This document shows positions 53,110 through 62,868 of a stretch of 64,000 nucleotides of DNA, in pieces. The stretch's first letter is position 1, and each line of letters opens with the position of its first letter. The notes beneath the pieces were generated by a model. It was given only the letters and a program-made list of their open reading frames with translations, had not been told where the DNA came from and ran no database searches. Location: the NCBI RefSeq assembly GCF_030545015.1, contig NZ_CP120653.1, positions 1,116,001 to 1,180,000 on the forward strand, read 5' to 3'. The translations under genes were made by a program, and so were the position numbers. The DNA comes from Myroides sp. JBRI-B21084 (lineage in GTDB: Bacteria > Bacteroidota > Bacteroidia > Flavobacteriales > Flavobacteriaceae).

Positions 53110-53562
53110 TTATTTTTTTACCGCTTTTGGTACCAATAAACTGTAATCGCCATTGTTGCGAATAAAATCGCGTACAATACTTGAACTAATAAAAGACGTG
53201 TCAACTGCTGTTAACAAAAATACAGTTTCTATACCCGATACCAATCGGTTGGCATGTGCAATGGCTTTTTCAAATTCAAAATCGGCCGGATTTCTTAGTC
53301 CTCTCAATAAAAAATCGGCATTTTGTTCTTTGCAAAAATCAATAGTAAGTCCGTGATAATTGGTAACTTTAATTTTTGGTTCGTTTGCAAATGTTTCTTG
53401 AATAAACCGCATACGTTCTTCAAGAGTAAACATGTATTTTTTATCGGCATTGCTACCAATGGCAATAATAATTTCATCAAACAAAGGCAAAGCACGTGTA
53501 ATAACATCAACATGGCCATTGGTTATGGGATCAAACGAACCTGGAAAAACTGCTTTTTTCAT
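53110..53562 (-). CDS. coaD: Phosphopantetheine adenylyltransferase
   Basis: The 150-residue nucleotidyltransferase makes dephospho-CoA from 4'-phosphopantetheine and ATP, the fourth step of CoA synthesis. FPGSFDPITNGH holds the HxGH-type ATP motif (TNGH, 14-17), and SFISSSIVRDF is the ISSTxxR motif. The start codon overlaps the ddl stop by one base (TAATG). Confidence 0.96.
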   Translation of the reverse strand: MKKAVFPGSFDPITNGHVDVITRALPLFDEIIIAIGSNADKKYMFTLEERMRFIQETFANEPKIKVTNYHGLTIDFCKEQNADFLLRGLRNPADFEFEKAIAHANRLVSGIETVFLLTAVDTSFISSSIVRDFIRNNGDYSLLVPKAVKK

Positions 53563-54545
53563 TAAAATTTATTTCGTGTTAAGGCTAATTCAATTGCATT
53601 CTCAAATAAATCGTTTAACGAAATACCTGCTTCGCGCGCTTGTTGTGGTAAAATACTTTCTGTTGTTAAGCCAGGTACTGTATTCATTTCTAATAAAAAG
53701 GGTTCGCCACCAGCTAAAATAAATTCTGAACGCGAAAAACCATCCATTTTTAAAATGGTGTAAATGCGTTTGGCAACATCTTCTATTTTTGTTTTTTCTT
53801 CTTCTGAAATTCTAGCAGGTGTTATTTCGCTAGACTTACCTTCGTATTTTGCTTCGTAATCAAAAAAGTCGTTTTCTGATACAATTTCGGTTATAGGTAA
53901 AACAATGGTATCGTTTTTATACTTTATAACACCAACCGAAACTTCTGTACCTTTTAAATAACTTTCAATAATAATTTCATCGTCTTCTACATAAGCTTTT
54001 TCAATAGCAGGTACTAGTTGTTCACTTTCTTTAACCATTGAAATTCCAAAACTAGAGCCCGATTTATTAGGTTTTACAAAACAAGGTAAGCCTACACGTT
54101 GTATAATTTGTTCTGCATTTATAACATCACCTTTATTAAGGTAATACGATATTGCCGTTTTTATACCATAAGGTTTAAGAACCGAAAGCATATCGCGTTT
54201 ATTAAAAGTTAATGAAGATTGATAATAATTACACGATGTTTGCGGAATATTTAGCAATTGCAAGTAGGCTTGTATCAATCCGTCTTCGCCCGGTGTACCA
54301 TGAATAGCGTTAAAAACAACATCAAAAGTTATTTTTGTACCATTAACCGTAACCGAAAAATCATTTTTATCAATTACAAATCTATTTTTATTTTCGTCTA
54401 CATAAAACCAACCTTCGGTTAAAATGTGAATACTGTATAAATTATATTTAGTTTTATCTAAATGATTATAAACAACTTCGCCGCTTTTTAAGGATATTTT
54501 ATATTCGCTAGAATATCCTCCCATAATAATTGCTACATTTTTCAT
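53562..54545 (-). CDS. ddl: D-alanine--D-alanine ligase
   Basis: The 327-residue ATP-grasp enzyme makes D-Ala-D-Ala for peptidoglycan. NAIHGTPGEDGLIQAYLQ, PCFVKPNKSGSSFGISMV and FLLEMNTVPGLTTESILPQQ are the family signatures. It overlaps coaD by one base and diverges from the PASTA-domain gene. The order ddl, PASTA protein, RluD is common in Flavobacteriia. Confidence 0.95.
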   Translation of the reverse strand: MKNVAIIMGGYSSEYKISLKSGEVVYNHLDKTKYNLYSIHILTEGWFYVDENKNRFVIDKNDFSVTVNGTKITFDVVFNAIHGTPGEDGLIQAYLQLLNIPQTSCNYYQSSLTFNKRDMLSVLKPYGIKTAISYYLNKGDVINAEQIIQRVGLPCFVKPNKSGSSFGISMVKESEQLVPAIEKAYVEDDEIIIESYLKGTEVSVGVIKYKNDTIVLPITEIVSENDFFDYEAKYEGKSSEITPARISEEEKTKIEDVAKRIYTILKMDGFSRSEFILAGGEPFLLEMNTVPGLTTESILPQQAREAGISLNDLFENAIELALTRNKF

Positions 54546-54634
54546 TTAATAATGTATTTTTATATTTTTATTTTTGTAACGTGTATTTTTTGCTAGTTTG
54601 AACAAATTTATAAAAATACACGAAACATAATTGA

Positions 54635-54642
54635 TAACTTTG
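54635..54642 (+). promoter_or_regulatory. Putative -7 promoter box for the PASTA-to-purB-side operon
   Basis: TAACTTTG lies 17 nt before the ATG at 54660. No -33 box at normal spacing. Confidence 0.48.
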
Positions 54643-54659
54643 CTAAAATTAATAACACT

Positions 54660-55283
54660 ATGGGTATTATATCATTCATAAAAAGTAAGCAGTTTTTTTT
54701 CTCTTTAATTTCGGCAATTGTAATTGTTGTATTACTAGGTTTTGGAACACTACAGTTTTTAAATATTTTTACGCGTCATGGGAAAGAAATTGCAATACCC
54801 GATTTGCGTAAAATGAAAGTTGAAAAAGCTATGGATGCAGTTGCTGAAAATGGTTTTGAAATAATTGTTATAGATACCATTGATTTTAACCCTAAATATC
54901 CACCGTATACAATTTCAGAGCAAGATCCTAAACCCAATGATGCTGTTAAAGAAGGGCGCAAAATTTATGTAAAAATAAATGCAAAAGGTTATTCTTCTTT
55001 ACGTTTACCTAATTTAGATGGACGTACGTTGTGTCATGCTACTTCAATTTTAGAATCGTTAGGTTTGAAAAAAGGCGAAGTAAAATACGAACCCGATTTT
55101 GCCAAAGATGTGGTTTTACGTGTGGAACAAGACGGAAGAATTTTACGTGCTGGAGATAAGGTACTTAAAAATTCAAAAATTAATTTAATATTAGGCGATG
55201 GCATGCTGGGGTACAAACCCGAAGTTGATTCTTTAGGTGAAATGTACGAAGATGTAGCACCAGCAATTGACTCAATTTTTTAA
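54660..55283 (+). CDS. PASTA-domain membrane protein
   Basis: The 207-residue protein has an N-terminal membrane helix (about 11-35) and two to three PASTA repeats outside (IAIPDLRKMKVEKAMDAVAENGF; LRLPNLDGRTLCHATSILESLGLKKGEV). PASTA domains in other proteins bind peptidoglycan or beta-lactams. No kinase or transpeptidase domain is attached, so it may be a wall-sensing or scaffold protein. It is the first gene of a long plus-strand run and is next to ddl, fitting a wall role. Confidence 0.87.
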   Translation: MGIISFIKSKQFFFSLISAIVIVVLLGFGTLQFLNIFTRHGKEIAIPDLRKMKVEKAMDAVAENGFEIIVIDTIDFNPKYPPYTISEQDPKPNDAVKEGRKIYVKINAKGYSSLRLPNLDGRTLCHATSILESLGLKKGEVKYEPDFAKDVVLRVEQDGRILRAGDKVLKNSKINLILGDGMLGYKPEVDSLGEMYEDVAPAIDSIF

Positions 55284-55284
55284 A

Positions 55285-56325
55285 ATGATAGACGATACTA
55301 ACTTACTAGAAGACGATTTACACGAACATTATCGTTTTGAAGCAGGTAAAGGACAAGCACCTTTGCGTGTTGATAAATTTTTAATGAATTTAGTTGAAAA
55401 CGCAACTAGAAACAAAATACAAAAAGCGGCAGAAAACGGAAACATTTTTGTGAACGATGTTCCTGTAAAATCAAACCATAAAGTAAAAGCAAACGATGTG
55501 GTACGTGTGTTAATGGAGCAACCGCCTTTTGAAAACATTATTATTCCCGAAAACATTCCTTTAGATATTGTATATGAAGACGATGATTTATTGGTAATTA
55601 ATAAACCAGCTGGTTTAGTGGTACATCCGGGGCATGGTAATTACACGGGTACTTTAGTGAATGCTTTAGCCTATCATTTTGAAAATTTGCCTTTAAATAG
55701 TTCAGAACGCCCAGGTTTAGTTCACAGAATTGATAAAGATACAACAGGGTTACTGGTAATTGCCAAAACAGAATGGACAATGACCGAATTGCAAAAACAA
55801 TTCGCCGAAAAAACAACCGAACGCGAATATATTGCTATTGTTTGGGGGAATGTTGAAGAAGATGAAGGTACAATAGAAAGTTATATTGGTCGCCATAAAG
55901 TAGATCGTATGCAAATGGCATCGTTCCCTGATGATTCAAACGGAGCAAAACATGCCGTTACGCATTACAAAGTAATAGAACGTTTGGGGTATGTAACACT
56001 GGTTTCATGTAAATTAGAAACAGGTAGAACGCACCAAATTCGTGTACACATGAAAGCAATTGGGCATACTTTATTTAACGACGAACGTTACGGTGGCGAC
56101 AAAATTTTAAAAGGAACTACTTTTACTAAATACAAACAGTTTGTTGAAAACACTTTTAAAGTTTTACCACGCCAAGCCTTACATGCAAAAACTTTAGGTT
56201 TCATGCATCCTATAAAAAAAGAGTACATGCAATTTGATACCGAAATACCTGCCGATATGGTTGCTGCCATAGATCGTTGGCGCAATTATTCAAATAATCA
56301 CGAAGTTGTTGAAGAAGAAGATTAA
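55285..56325 (+). CDS. RluD-type 23S rRNA pseudouridine synthase
   Basis: From the ATG at 55285 (MIDDTNLLEDD) the protein has 346 residues; a TTG frame from 55267 overlaps the PASTA gene. It has an N-terminal S4 RNA-binding domain (about 27-75) and the RluA/RluD catalytic domain with LVHRIDKDTTGLLVIAK (catalytic Asp150) and GRTHQIRVHMKAIGHTLFND. It would isomerise uridines in 23S rRNA. It starts 1 nt after the PASTA stop. Confidence 0.94.
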   Translation: MIDDTNLLEDDLHEHYRFEAGKGQAPLRVDKFLMNLVENATRNKIQKAAENGNIFVNDVPVKSNHKVKANDVVRVLMEQPPFENIIIPENIPLDIVYEDDDLLVINKPAGLVVHPGHGNYTGTLVNALAYHFENLPLNSSERPGLVHRIDKDTTGLLVIAKTEWTMTELQKQFAEKTTEREYIAIVWGNVEEDEGTIESYIGRHKVDRMQMASFPDDSNGAKHAVTHYKVIERLGYVTLVSCKLETGRTHQIRVHMKAIGHTLFNDERYGGDKILKGTTFTKYKQFVENTFKVLPRQALHAKTLGFMHPIKKEYMQFDTEIPADMVAAIDRWRNYSNNHEVVEEED

Positions 56326-56795
56326 TGATGACGATAATTAATTTAAGAGGAGTAAAAAATTTAGCAAGCGATGTAAAATTAAATCAGCTTTACAATCAGT
56401 TTGATACATTGTTAAGTGAATTAAGAAAAAAGGAAATACCCGATTCAATAATTCAATTAATTAATAAAGAAGTTGAAGAAATTAATACTTCTAATTCTTT
56501 AACAACAAACGATTTAAGAAAGGTTATTAAGAAAAAACAAACTGCTATTTTAAGGTTAATTGAAAAAGAAATACAATTAGTTCCTAAAAATTATTACCGC
56601 ACACTTTATTTAGCACTAGGGATGACTGTTTTTGGTATACCAATTGGGGTACTTGCAGGAGTTTTTTTAGGAAACCCTGGTTTATTTGCGTTAGGTCTAC
56701 CCATTGGTGTAGCAATTGGCGTAACTGTAGGAACTGCAATGGATAAAAAAGCAGTTAAAGAAAACAGGCAATTAAATGTAGAAATTAAATATTAA
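56325..56795 (+). CDS. Hypothetical membrane protein with glycine-rich helices
   Basis: The 156-residue protein starts with a helical, charged N-terminal region (1-85) and has two C-terminal hydrophobic stretches rich in Gly, GMTVFGIPIGVLAGVFLG and ALGLPIGVAIGVTVGTAMD, that could form a hairpin in the membrane. No family is recognised. It overlaps the RluD stop by one base, so it is coupled. A second ATG at 56328 is equally possible. Confidence 0.68.
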   Translation: MMTIINLRGVKNLASDVKLNQLYNQFDTLLSELRKKEIPDSIIQLINKEVEEINTSNSLTTNDLRKVIKKKQTAILRLIEKEIQLVPKNYYRTLYLALGMTVFGIPIGVLAGVFLGNPGLFALGLPIGVAIGVTVGTAMDKKAVKENRQLNVEIKY

Positions 56796-56797
56796 AT

Positions 56798-57319
56798 ATG
56801 TTAGTTTTTGTAGGTAGTAATTCATCAAAATCAATCAATGAACAGTTAACAAAATCGGTTTTAAAAGAACTGAATATAAACCACACTTTTCTTGATCTTA
56901 AAACATTAGATATTCCTTTATTTAGTGAAGATTTAGAACGTGAAATTAAATCACCTAAAGGAATTGAATTGTTATTAGGTGAAATAAATACTCACGAACA
57001 TATTTTTATAGCTACCAATGAACACAATAGCAATTTATCGGCGTTTTTTAAAAATATTTTAGATTGGTTATCACGCGCAAATAAAAGCTTTTTGTACGGA
57101 AAAAAAGTATTTATTTTAAGTACATCAAACGGTAAACGCGGTGGTTTAAGTGCCAATGAAATTCTACAAAATATGGTAAATCGTTTTGGTTGTCAAGCAG
57201 TTGTAAGTTATGTGTTTACATCTTTTTCAGAAAATTTTAATACAGAAAATCAACAAATTACAAATAAAGATTTCTTGAAGGAAATTGAAGATAAGCTAAA
57301 CATAATTTTAAAAAATTAA
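56798..57319 (+). CDS. NADPH-dependent FMN reductase-like flavoprotein
   Basis: The 173-residue protein has the flavodoxin-like fold of the NADPH-dependent FMN reductase family: FVGSNSSKSINEQL for phosphate, and IATNEHNSNLSAFFKNILDWLSR at the flavin region. It has a changed phosphate loop, so NAD(P)H use is likely but not certain. It is 2 nt behind the hypothetical membrane protein and overlaps the PabB-like gene by one base. Confidence 0.82.
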   Translation: MLVFVGSNSSKSINEQLTKSVLKELNINHTFLDLKTLDIPLFSEDLEREIKSPKGIELLLGEINTHEHIFIATNEHNSNLSAFFKNILDWLSRANKSFLYGKKVFILSTSNGKRGGLSANEILQNMVNRFGCQAVVSYVFTSFSENFNTENQQITNKDFLKEIEDKLNIILKN

Positions 57320-58611
57320 TGCAACGGTTTTCTAAAACGTATCAAATAAAAAATTGTTCACATTTTAAAAAGCAATTGCTTTTGTGGGCACAACAATTTC
57401 GCGAAGTTGTTTTTTTAGAATCAAACAATCACAAAGCCAAATACAGCACACACCAAGCTGTTTTGGCTTTTGATGCTTTTACTTTGTTGCAAACCGATTA
57501 CGAAAATGCGTTTGAAAAACTGAAAGAATATCAAAAAAACACCAACGATTGGCTTTTTGGATATTTAAGTTATGATTTAAAAAACGACGTAGAACAGTTG
57601 CAATCGAATAACTTTGACGGATTACATTTTCCTGATTTATTCTTTTTTCAACCTAAAAAACTCGTTTTTTTTGAAGAAGAATCGGTTCGTTTTGAATATT
57701 TAAAAATGTGCGATGATGAAATTGATAGTGATTTTAGCGAAATTACTGCTGTTAAACTATTTGAATCGCATCAACCTCAAATAAGAATTAATAATAGAAT
57801 TCAGTTTAAAGAATACGAAAATGGTTTTCAAAGAATCATAAATCACATTCAACGTGGCGATATTTACGAAGCCAATTATTGTATGGAATTTTATGCTGAA
57901 AATGTTTCGTTGAACACCAATGAATTATTTTGGAACTTAAACAAAATTTCCGAACCGCCTTTTGCATGCTATGCTAAATTTAATAAGCATTTTGTAATGA
58001 GTGCTTCGCCCGAAAGATACATAAAAAAGCAAGGTTTAAAAGTAATTTCGCAACCTATTAAAGGAACTGCAAAACGCGGAATTACAGCTGATGAAGACAC
58101 ACTTTTAAAGCAAAATTTAGCTGAAAACAAGAAAGAACAAACCGAAAATGTAATGATTGTAGATTTGGTTCGGAACGATTTGTCTAAAACTGCTACAAAA
58201 GCTTCGGTTCAAGTAGAAGAATTGTTTGGTATTTATACGTTTAAACAAGTACATCAAATGATTTCAACTGTAGTTTCTGAGGTTTCCGAAGATCAAAACC
58301 CCGTAGATATTATAAAATCTACTTTTCCAATGGGTAGTATGACGGGGGCTCCAAAATTATCGGCTATGAAAATTATCGAAGAGGTAGAGCAATCCAAACG
58401 CGGCGTTTACAGCGGTGCCATTGGTTATTTTACACCTAGTAACGACTTTGATTTTAATGTAGTAATTCGTAGTATATTGTATAATAATGAACAAAAGTAC
58501 GCATCGTTTAGCGTGGGTAGCGCCATTACAATTAATGCAAATGCAACCGATGAATACAACGAGTGTTTGTTAAAAGCACAAGCAATGAAAAATGTATTAC
58601 AACAATGTTAA
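57319..58611 (+). CDS. pabB: Aminodeoxychorismate synthase component I-like (PabB/anthranilate synthase I family)
   Basis: The 430-residue chorismate-binding enzyme has ANYCMEFYAENVSLN, SPERYIKKQGLKVISQPIKGTAKRG and STFPMGSMTGAPKLSAMKIIEEVE, as in PabB and TrpE. PIKGTAKRG is the PabB-type motif with a nucleophilic Lys, supporting p-aminobenzoate synthesis for folate. No PabA glutaminase gene or PabC gene is adjacent. It overlaps tilS (ATGTTAA, 7 nt). Confidence 0.87.
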   Translation: MQRFSKTYQIKNCSHFKKQLLLWAQQFREVVFLESNNHKAKYSTHQAVLAFDAFTLLQTDYENAFEKLKEYQKNTNDWLFGYLSYDLKNDVEQLQSNNFDGLHFPDLFFFQPKKLVFFEEESVRFEYLKMCDDEIDSDFSEITAVKLFESHQPQIRINNRIQFKEYENGFQRIINHIQRGDIYEANYCMEFYAENVSLNTNELFWNLNKISEPPFACYAKFNKHFVMSASPERYIKKQGLKVISQPIKGTAKRGITADEDTLLKQNLAENKKEQTENVMIVDLVRNDLSKTATKASVQVEELFGIYTFKQVHQMISTVVSEVSEDQNPVDIIKSTFPMGSMTGAPKLSAMKIIEEVEQSKRGVYSGAIGYFTPSNDFDFNVVIRSILYNNEQKYASFSVGSAITINANATDEYNECLLKAQAMKNVLQQC

Positions 58612-59918
58612 ACCAATTTAAGCAACATATAACGCAAATTTTTCCCGAAGTTTTTACTAACAAAACCTTGTTGGCTGTTAGTGGTGGGGTAGATAGTATG
58701 GTGCTTTTGCAATTGTTTATTCATTTAAAAGTAGAATTTGCTGTTGCACATTGTAATTTTCAGTTACGTGATGCCGACAGTGATTTAGACGAAAAATTGG
58801 TTACAGATTTTTGTAATAAAAACAACATTACCTGCTTTGTTAAAAGGTTTGATACCATGCAGGTTGTTAAAAGCAAAAACGTTTCCATACAAATTGCAGC
58901 ACGCGAACTAAGATATAATTGGTTTAAGCAGCTTTGTACTACTAATAACTATCGGTTTATAGCAACTGCGCACCATTTAAACGATCAAGTTGAAACGTTT
59001 CTAATTAATTTTACTCGCGGTACGGGTATTGATGGTTTGGTTGGAATTCCTGAAAAAAACCAACAAATAATACGGCCGATGCTCCCTTTTTCTCGTGATG
59101 AAATTTTAAATTTTGCAGTTGAAAATGGAGTAGAGTGGAGGGAAGACCAATCTAACGCTACAACAAAATACTTACGTAATAAAATTAGGCATTTAATAGT
59201 GCCAGTTTTAATGGAAGAAAATCAGCAATTTTTGCAAACTTTTCAAAACACATTGCATTTTTTAAAGCAAACGCAGCACTTAGCAAACGATGCTATGGTT
59301 TATTTTGAAAATGAATGTGTTATAAAAGAAGCCGATTTTGTAAAGATCGATTTAGATAAATTACAAAAATTTAATAATAAAACCGCCTATTTAGTACAAT
59401 TTTTAATGTCTTACGGTTTTTTTTCATCTACCGAAATAGAAAAAATTTGCGTTGCATCTACAGGTAAATTCATTAAAAATAATAATTATACACTTTTAAA
59501 AAACCGCAATGAATTGTTAATTTATGATGAAAAATTAATAAATAAAGCAGTTTTTTTTATAAAAAATGAAAATGATGTTTTGCAACTTCCTTTTTTTATG
59601 AAAATTTTAAGGGTAGAAAACGCAGAAATTAACACAGATAAAGATACTATTTTCGTAAATTCGGAGCTTTTAAAATGGCCATTGGTTTTACGCAAAATAA
59701 ATACAGCCGATGTTTTTCAACCTTTTGGTATGAAAGGTTTTAAAAAAGTATCAAAGTTTTTTAAAGATGAAAAACTATCTAAAATAGAAAAAGATAACAC
59801 GTGGCTTCTTGTTAATGGCGATGATAAAATAATTTGGATTGTGGGTATGCGTGCCGACAATCGTTTTAAAATACTAAATAACAGTAAACAAAACCATATA
59901 ATAACGTTAAAACAATGA
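58605..59918 (+). CDS. tilS: tRNA(Ile)-lysidine synthase
   Basis: From the ATG at 58605 (MLNQFKQHITQIF), the protein has 437 residues. It converts C34 of the CAU-anticodon tRNA-Ile to lysidine so that AUA is read as isoleucine, essential in bacteria. The PP-loop LLAVSGGVDSMVLL (22-35) and HHLNDQVETFLINFTRGTGIDGL are clear, with a C-terminal TilS domain. A TTG frame from 58563 lies within the pabB coding region. It overlaps the DsbD-like gene (ATGA). Confidence 0.95.
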   Translation: MLNQFKQHITQIFPEVFTNKTLLAVSGGVDSMVLLQLFIHLKVEFAVAHCNFQLRDADSDLDEKLVTDFCNKNNITCFVKRFDTMQVVKSKNVSIQIAARELRYNWFKQLCTTNNYRFIATAHHLNDQVETFLINFTRGTGIDGLVGIPEKNQQIIRPMLPFSRDEILNFAVENGVEWREDQSNATTKYLRNKIRHLIVPVLMEENQQFLQTFQNTLHFLKQTQHLANDAMVYFENECVIKEADFVKIDLDKLQKFNNKTAYLVQFLMSYGFFSSTEIEKICVASTGKFIKNNNYTLLKNRNELLIYDEKLINKAVFFIKNENDVLQLPFFMKILRVENAEINTDKDTIFVNSELLKWPLVLRKINTADVFQPFGMKGFKKVSKFFKDEKLSKIEKDNTWLLVNGDDKIIWIVGMRADNRFKILNNSKQNHIITLKQ

Positions 59919-61900
59919 GAAATTTACTCACTTTACTAGTACTTTTTGTTACTGGTTTAGGCTTTTCACAACAATTACAAGATCCAGTTAAATGGAAATC
60001 AAGTATCGAAAAAATTTCAGATACAGAATATCAAATAAAGTTAGACGCTACTATTGAAAAAGAGTGGCACATGTACTCTCAATTTACTCCTGAAGGTGGA
60101 GCCTTGCCGTTAGAATTTATTTATAATAACGCAAAAGGTAATTACGAACCACAAGGTAAAGCAAAAGAAAGCGAATACACTAAAAAATTCAATGATATTT
60201 TTGAAGTAGATGAATATTATTTTGCTAATGAAGCGCATTTTACACACACTATTAAAGTTACAAACCCAGCGGTTAAAAATATTCAGTTAGAATTATCGTA
60301 CCAAGCATGTGTTGAAATGTGTATTCAATTAAACAAATTTTTTGTTTTTGATTTAGAAACATTAACAGCTACCGAAGTTCAAAATTTTGAAAATTTAACT
60401 GCAGTTACACCTGTAAAAAACGATACCATTAATAAAATAAAAGAAGTGCCAGCAAAATCGGCAACTTCTAAGCATGAAAAAAAAGGATTGTGGTCTATTT
60501 TCATCATTGCATTTTTTTCAGGTTTTGCAGCATTGTTAACACCATGTGTGTTTCCAATGATACCTATGACGGTAAGTTTCTTTACAAAACAAAGCAAATC
60601 GCGTGCAAAAGGTATTAAAAACGCAATTATTTATGGGTTATCAATCATTATTATTTACGTTTTATTAGGTTTAATTGTAACTAAAATATTTGGTGCCGAT
60701 GCGTTAAATGCCTTATCAACAAACATATGGTTTAATATTGTATTTTTTGTTTTATTAATTGTATTTGCATCATCGTTCTTAGGTGCTTTTGAAATTATGT
60801 TGCCAAACTCATGGGCTAATAAGGTTGATCGTCAAGCAGACCGTGGCGGTATGATTGGTATCTTTTTTATGGCTTTAGCATTGGCAATTGTATCGTTTTC
60901 ATGTACCGGACCAATTGTTGGAACCTTGTTGGTAGAAGCAGCATCTAAAGGCGGAACAGCTCCTTTAATTGGTATGTTTGGCTTTTCATTAGCATTGGCA
61001 TTACCGTTTATGTTATTTGCCATGTTCCCAGGTTGGTTAAATTCAATGCCACGTTCAGGTGGATGGATGAATACTGTTAAAGTTTCTTTAGGATTTTTAG
61101 AATTGGCTTTAGCATTTAAGTTTTTATCAAACGCCGATTTGGTTTTACAAAAACATTGGTTAGAACGCGAGGTGTTTTTAGCTATTTGGATTGCTGTATT
61201 TGCTGCATGGGCTATTTATTTGTTTGGAAAAGTACAATTGCCACACGATTCTAAAATCGAAAAAATTTCGGTAGGTAGGTTGTTTATGGCGTTGTTAGTA
61301 TCAACTTTTACAATCTATTTAATTCCAGGATTATGGGGTGCGCCTTTAAAATTAATCTCTGGTTTTCCACCGCCAATGACATATTCTGAAAGTCCGTATG
61401 GTGTAGGAAATTCAAAAGGAGGTGCAGGCTCTGTTTCAGCAATACCTAATGGTGCTAAAGAAGGTCCACAAGGTATCATCACTTTTACAGATTACGAAAA
61501 AGGTATGGCTTATGCTAAAGAAGTTAACAAACCTGTTTTATTAGATTTTACAGGCCATGCGTGTGTTAACTGTAGAAAAATGGAAGAAAATGTGTGGTCT
61601 GAAACCAATGTTTTAAAAATATTAAATGAAGATGTTGTTTTGATATCTTTATATGTTGATGAGAAAAAAGAATTGCCACAAGCAGAACAATATGTATCTA
61701 AAACAACAGGTAAAAAAATTAAGACAGTGGGGAACAAATGGAGCGATTTTCAAATTGAAAAATACCAAGCAAACGCACAACCTTACTACATTGTTTTAGA
61801 TAACGAAGGAAATTCTTTAAACACGCCAGTTGGGTACACACCCGAAGTTACTGAATATGAAAATTGGTTAAAAGAAGGAGTTAACAACTATTCAAAATAA
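59915..61900 (+). CDS. DsbD-like thiol:disulfide interchange protein
   Basis: The 661-residue protein has a signal peptide (1-18, ending GFSQ), an N-terminal DsbD-alpha-like domain (about 20-150) with Cys in YQACVEMCIQL, eight membrane helices of the DsbD beta/CcdA type (about 192-480) with ALLTPCVFPMIPMT and SCTGPIVGTLL cysteines, and a C-terminal thioredoxin domain with GHACVNCRKME. It passes electrons from cytoplasmic thioredoxin to periplasmic disulfide isomerases and cytochrome c maturation. It overlaps tilS by four bases. Confidence 0.93.
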   Translation: MRNLLTLLVLFVTGLGFSQQLQDPVKWKSSIEKISDTEYQIKLDATIEKEWHMYSQFTPEGGALPLEFIYNNAKGNYEPQGKAKESEYTKKFNDIFEVDEYYFANEAHFTHTIKVTNPAVKNIQLELSYQACVEMCIQLNKFFVFDLETLTATEVQNFENLTAVTPVKNDTINKIKEVPAKSATSKHEKKGLWSIFIIAFFSGFAALLTPCVFPMIPMTVSFFTKQSKSRAKGIKNAIIYGLSIIIIYVLLGLIVTKIFGADALNALSTNIWFNIVFFVLLIVFASSFLGAFEIMLPNSWANKVDRQADRGGMIGIFFMALALAIVSFSCTGPIVGTLLVEAASKGGTAPLIGMFGFSLALALPFMLFAMFPGWLNSMPRSGGWMNTVKVSLGFLELALAFKFLSNADLVLQKHWLEREVFLAIWIAVFAAWAIYLFGKVQLPHDSKIEKISVGRLFMALLVSTFTIYLIPGLWGAPLKLISGFPPPMTYSESPYGVGNSKGGAGSVSAIPNGAKEGPQGIITFTDYEKGMAYAKEVNKPVLLDFTGHACVNCRKMEENVWSETNVLKILNEDVVLISLYVDEKKELPQAEQYVSKTTGKKIKTVGNKWSDFQIEKYQANAQPYYIVLDNEGNSLNTPVGYTPEVTEYENWLKEGVNNYSK

Positions 61901-61909
61901 AATAAACGT

Positions 61910-62758
61910 ATGAAAAAGTTAGTATTAGTAGCAGCAATGTTTGTAGCCATACAAGCAAATGCACAAATTAAAACACCACAAGCAAGCTTAAAAGCCGAAG
62001 TAGAACAAGTGGTTGGTTTAACCGATTTTGACATTAACTATTTTCGTCCGGCTAAAAAAGGACGTTTGGTTTTTGGCGATTTAGTGCCTTATGGTAAAGT
62101 ATGGCGTACGGGCGCAAACCAAAACACAACTATTGAATTTAATACGCAAGTTGAAATTAATGGTATGGCGGTTCAACCTGGTAAGTATGCGTTATACACA
62201 ATTCCTAAAGCTGAAATGTGGGATGTTGTGTTATACAAAACTACCGATAACTGGGGCTTACCTAAAACTTGGAACGATAGCGACGTGGTTTTAAAAACTT
62301 CGGTTAAACCTTATGCTTTACCACACGATGTAGAGTATTTAACTATTAACGTATCGCCAAAAAATAACGAACAAGGTACCATTGATTTATCTTGGGAAAA
62401 AACCTTAATTCAAATTCCGTTTACTGTTCCTACGCACAAAATTGCAATGGAAAGCATCAACACAAATTTAAACGATGCTGCTAAAGCTAACGATTATTAT
62501 GCGGCAGGTGTGTATTTATTTAACACAAATACCGATATTAAAAAAGCGTTAGAATACGTAAATAAATCAATTACAATGCAAAATGGCGAAGCACCTTTTT
62601 ATATGTTGCGTCAAAAATCATTAATTCAGGCTGCAAATGGCGATAAAAAAGGAGCTGTTGAAACCGCTAAAAAATCATTAGAACTTTCTGAAAAAGCAGG
62701 TAACGAAGATTACATTAAAATGAATCGAAACTCAATTTTAGAATGGAGTAAATCATAA
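61910..62758 (+). CDS. DUF2911 family exported protein
   Basis: The 282-residue protein has a signal peptide (1-18, ending NANAQ), a beta-rich DUF2911 domain (about 20-175) with YGKVWRTGANQNTTIEF, and a C-terminal TPR-like helical part (AAGVYLFNTNTDIKKALEYVNKSI). The family is common in Bacteroidota and has no known activity. It is the last gene of the long plus-strand run and ends at a terminator. Confidence 0.88.
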   Translation: MKKLVLVAAMFVAIQANAQIKTPQASLKAEVEQVVGLTDFDINYFRPAKKGRLVFGDLVPYGKVWRTGANQNTTIEFNTQVEINGMAVQPGKYALYTIPKAEMWDVVLYKTTDNWGLPKTWNDSDVVLKTSVKPYALPHDVEYLTINVSPKNNEQGTIDLSWEKTLIQIPFTVPTHKIAMESINTNLNDAAKANDYYAAGVYLFNTNTDIKKALEYVNKSITMQNGEAPFYMLRQKSLIQAANGDKKGAVETAKKSLELSEKAGNEDYIKMNRNSILEWSKS

Positions 62759-62761
62759 AGT

Positions 62762-62795
62762 AAAAGAGAAGCAGAAATGCTTCTCTTTTTGTTTA
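62762..62795 (+). terminator. Terminator after the DUF2911 gene
   Basis: AAAAGAGAAGC (62762-62772) pairs with GCTTCTCTTTT (62779-62789) around a 6-nt loop, with T-run. Confidence 0.9.
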
Positions 62796-62836
62796 ATTCA
62801 ATTCAAAATAAGTTTTTTTAAACTATAAAACCTCTG

Positions 62837-62844
62837 TATATTTG
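62837..62844 (+). promoter_or_regulatory. Putative -7 promoter box for purB
   Basis: TATATTTG fits TAnnTTTG, 24 nt before the purB ATG at 62869. The -33 region is T-rich without a clear TTTG. Confidence 0.5.
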
Positions 62845-62868
62845 TAGCTTTAAAAATTGGGAATATTT

